Assembly (NCBI GenBank): GCA_964528765.1
Contig: CAZGVA010000055.1
Location: forward strand, 1 to 5,792
DNA from: JABICX01 sp964528765
GTDB taxonomy: Archaea > Nanobdellota > Nanobdellia > UBA10117 > JABICX01
Length of the DNA stretch: 5,792 nucleotides
Direction: 5' to 3'
This document shows positions 5,227 to 5,792 of this stretch, piece after piece. Each line of letters begins with the position of its first letter. Position 1 is the first letter of the stretch. The notes beneath the pieces were generated by a model. It had not been told where the DNA came from. It saw only the letters and a program-made list of their open reading frames with translations, and searched no databases. A program made the translations under genes and the position numbers.

Positions 5227-5792
5227 ATGGTTCATATTAATCCAGACCAAAAAGTAGTCTTATTTGCTTATTCTCAAATAAATCCTGAATTTTCAGAAGA
5301 GCACATAACACAAGATGAAATCGCAGCTTTTGCTGCATGGGGCTGTCGTAATAAAGATAGTTCATTTGAAGTTTGGAAAAAAAATAAATTAAAAAAACCT
5401 GAAAACATGCCAAGTATCACTGAAAGAATTCTTCGTAAAAGTGCAGCAGTGGGACATCGATCAGTTTTAGATCAAAGTTCATACACATTTTCAATTGCAA
5501 ATGTACCTCGGGCAACAACACTTCAATTATGTTCACCGCAATTTGCAATGCATTTACAACAAACACAACGATTTATTAAAGGAACTGATTTTTATTTTCC
5601 TAATTTAGATAAACACATTTACAATAAAGCTACAAAAATTATGCAAGAATCATTTGATTTTTACAAGCAAATGGTTAATAAAAAAGAAATAACTCTTGAA
5701 GACAGTCGATATATTTTACCACTAGGCACTACGACAAATATTACTACAACACTAAATGCCAGTTCATTAACACATTTAGTTCTTATGACGCG
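5227..5792 (+). CDS. ThyX-like flavin-dependent thymidylate synthase family protein, 5' part, degenerate motifs
   Basis: The gene runs off the window after 188 codons without a stop. The fold marks of ThyX are clear: GHRSVLDQSSYTFSIANVPR (76-95, where the family has GHxSxxEHxxFTF), then a QQTQRF segment (111-116, usually QQSQRY) and EDSRYILPLGTTTNITTTLN (158-177). The key residues are missing. The RHR of the signature motif is SPQ at 103-105, and the catalytic NARS-type Arg is Ser in NASSL (177-181). An enzyme of this family methylates dUMP to dTMP with methylene-tetrahydrofolate, FAD and NADPH. This domain alone should not do so. A likely explanation is a tandem ThyX protein of about 500 residues with a catalytic second half beyond the window; otherwise it is an inactive paralogue. 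The dUTPase nearby fits a dTMP pathway role. Confidence 0.8.
   Translation, partial: MVHINPDQKVVLFAYSQINPEFSEEHITQDEIAAFAAWGCRNKDSSFEVWKKNKLKKPENMPSITERILRKSAAVGHRSVLDQSSYTFSIANVPRATTLQLCSPQFAMHLQQTQRFIKGTDFYFPNLDKHIYNKATKIMQESFDFYKQMVNKKEITLEDSRYILPLGTTTNITTTLNASSLTHLVLMT

Overview
The window reads as a piece of an AT-rich archaeal chromosome, most likely a DPANN-type lineage (Woesearchaeota or Pacearchaeota-like). The evidence is a TrmB-family regulator, the archaeal form of the TctA/DUF112 membrane protein, a short membrane-anchored OB-fold protein, a ThyX-like protein, and start regions with a TATA-like element about 25 bases before the ATG and little or no leader. The lineage is inferred from gene content. 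No rRNA, tRNA, CRISPR array or insertion sequence was seen, and no stretch longer than about 125 bases lacks a gene.

Left part (1-2738, all minus strand): a nucleoside phosphorylase/nucleosidase-superfamily protein (28-849), a TrmB-type regulator (890-1603) and a 362-residue protein of unknown function (1650-2738). The unknown gene differs from its neighbours. It is less AT-rich, encodes no cysteine, has a probable leader of about 70 bases with a hairpin near its 5' end and Shine-Dalgarno-like sites, and ends in a hairpin whose loop holds the stop codon.

Middle (2863-4303, minus strand): a two-gene membrane operon. A 400-residue TctA/DUF112 family protein is followed after 28 bases by a 69-residue two-helix membrane protein with its own Shine-Dalgarno. 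The operon ends in a hairpin followed directly by seven T.

Right part (4354-5792): a trimeric-type dUTPase on the plus strand, whose start lies only 50 bases from the divergent TctA start with one TATA-like element midway; a membrane-anchored OB-fold protein on the minus strand whose end overlaps the dUTPase end by 14 bases; and the beginning of a ThyX-like gene running off the window. dUTPase makes dUMP, the substrate of ThyX, so this side is probably a small thymidylate-supply cluster. The visible ThyX domain lacks its signature RHR residues, which suggests a degenerate first half of a tandem ThyX protein or a paralogue with another role.

Most notable at the DNA level: three minus-strand transcription units end in hairpins built around the stop codon and followed by T runs, and a single TATA-like element appears to serve two divergent leaderless genes.
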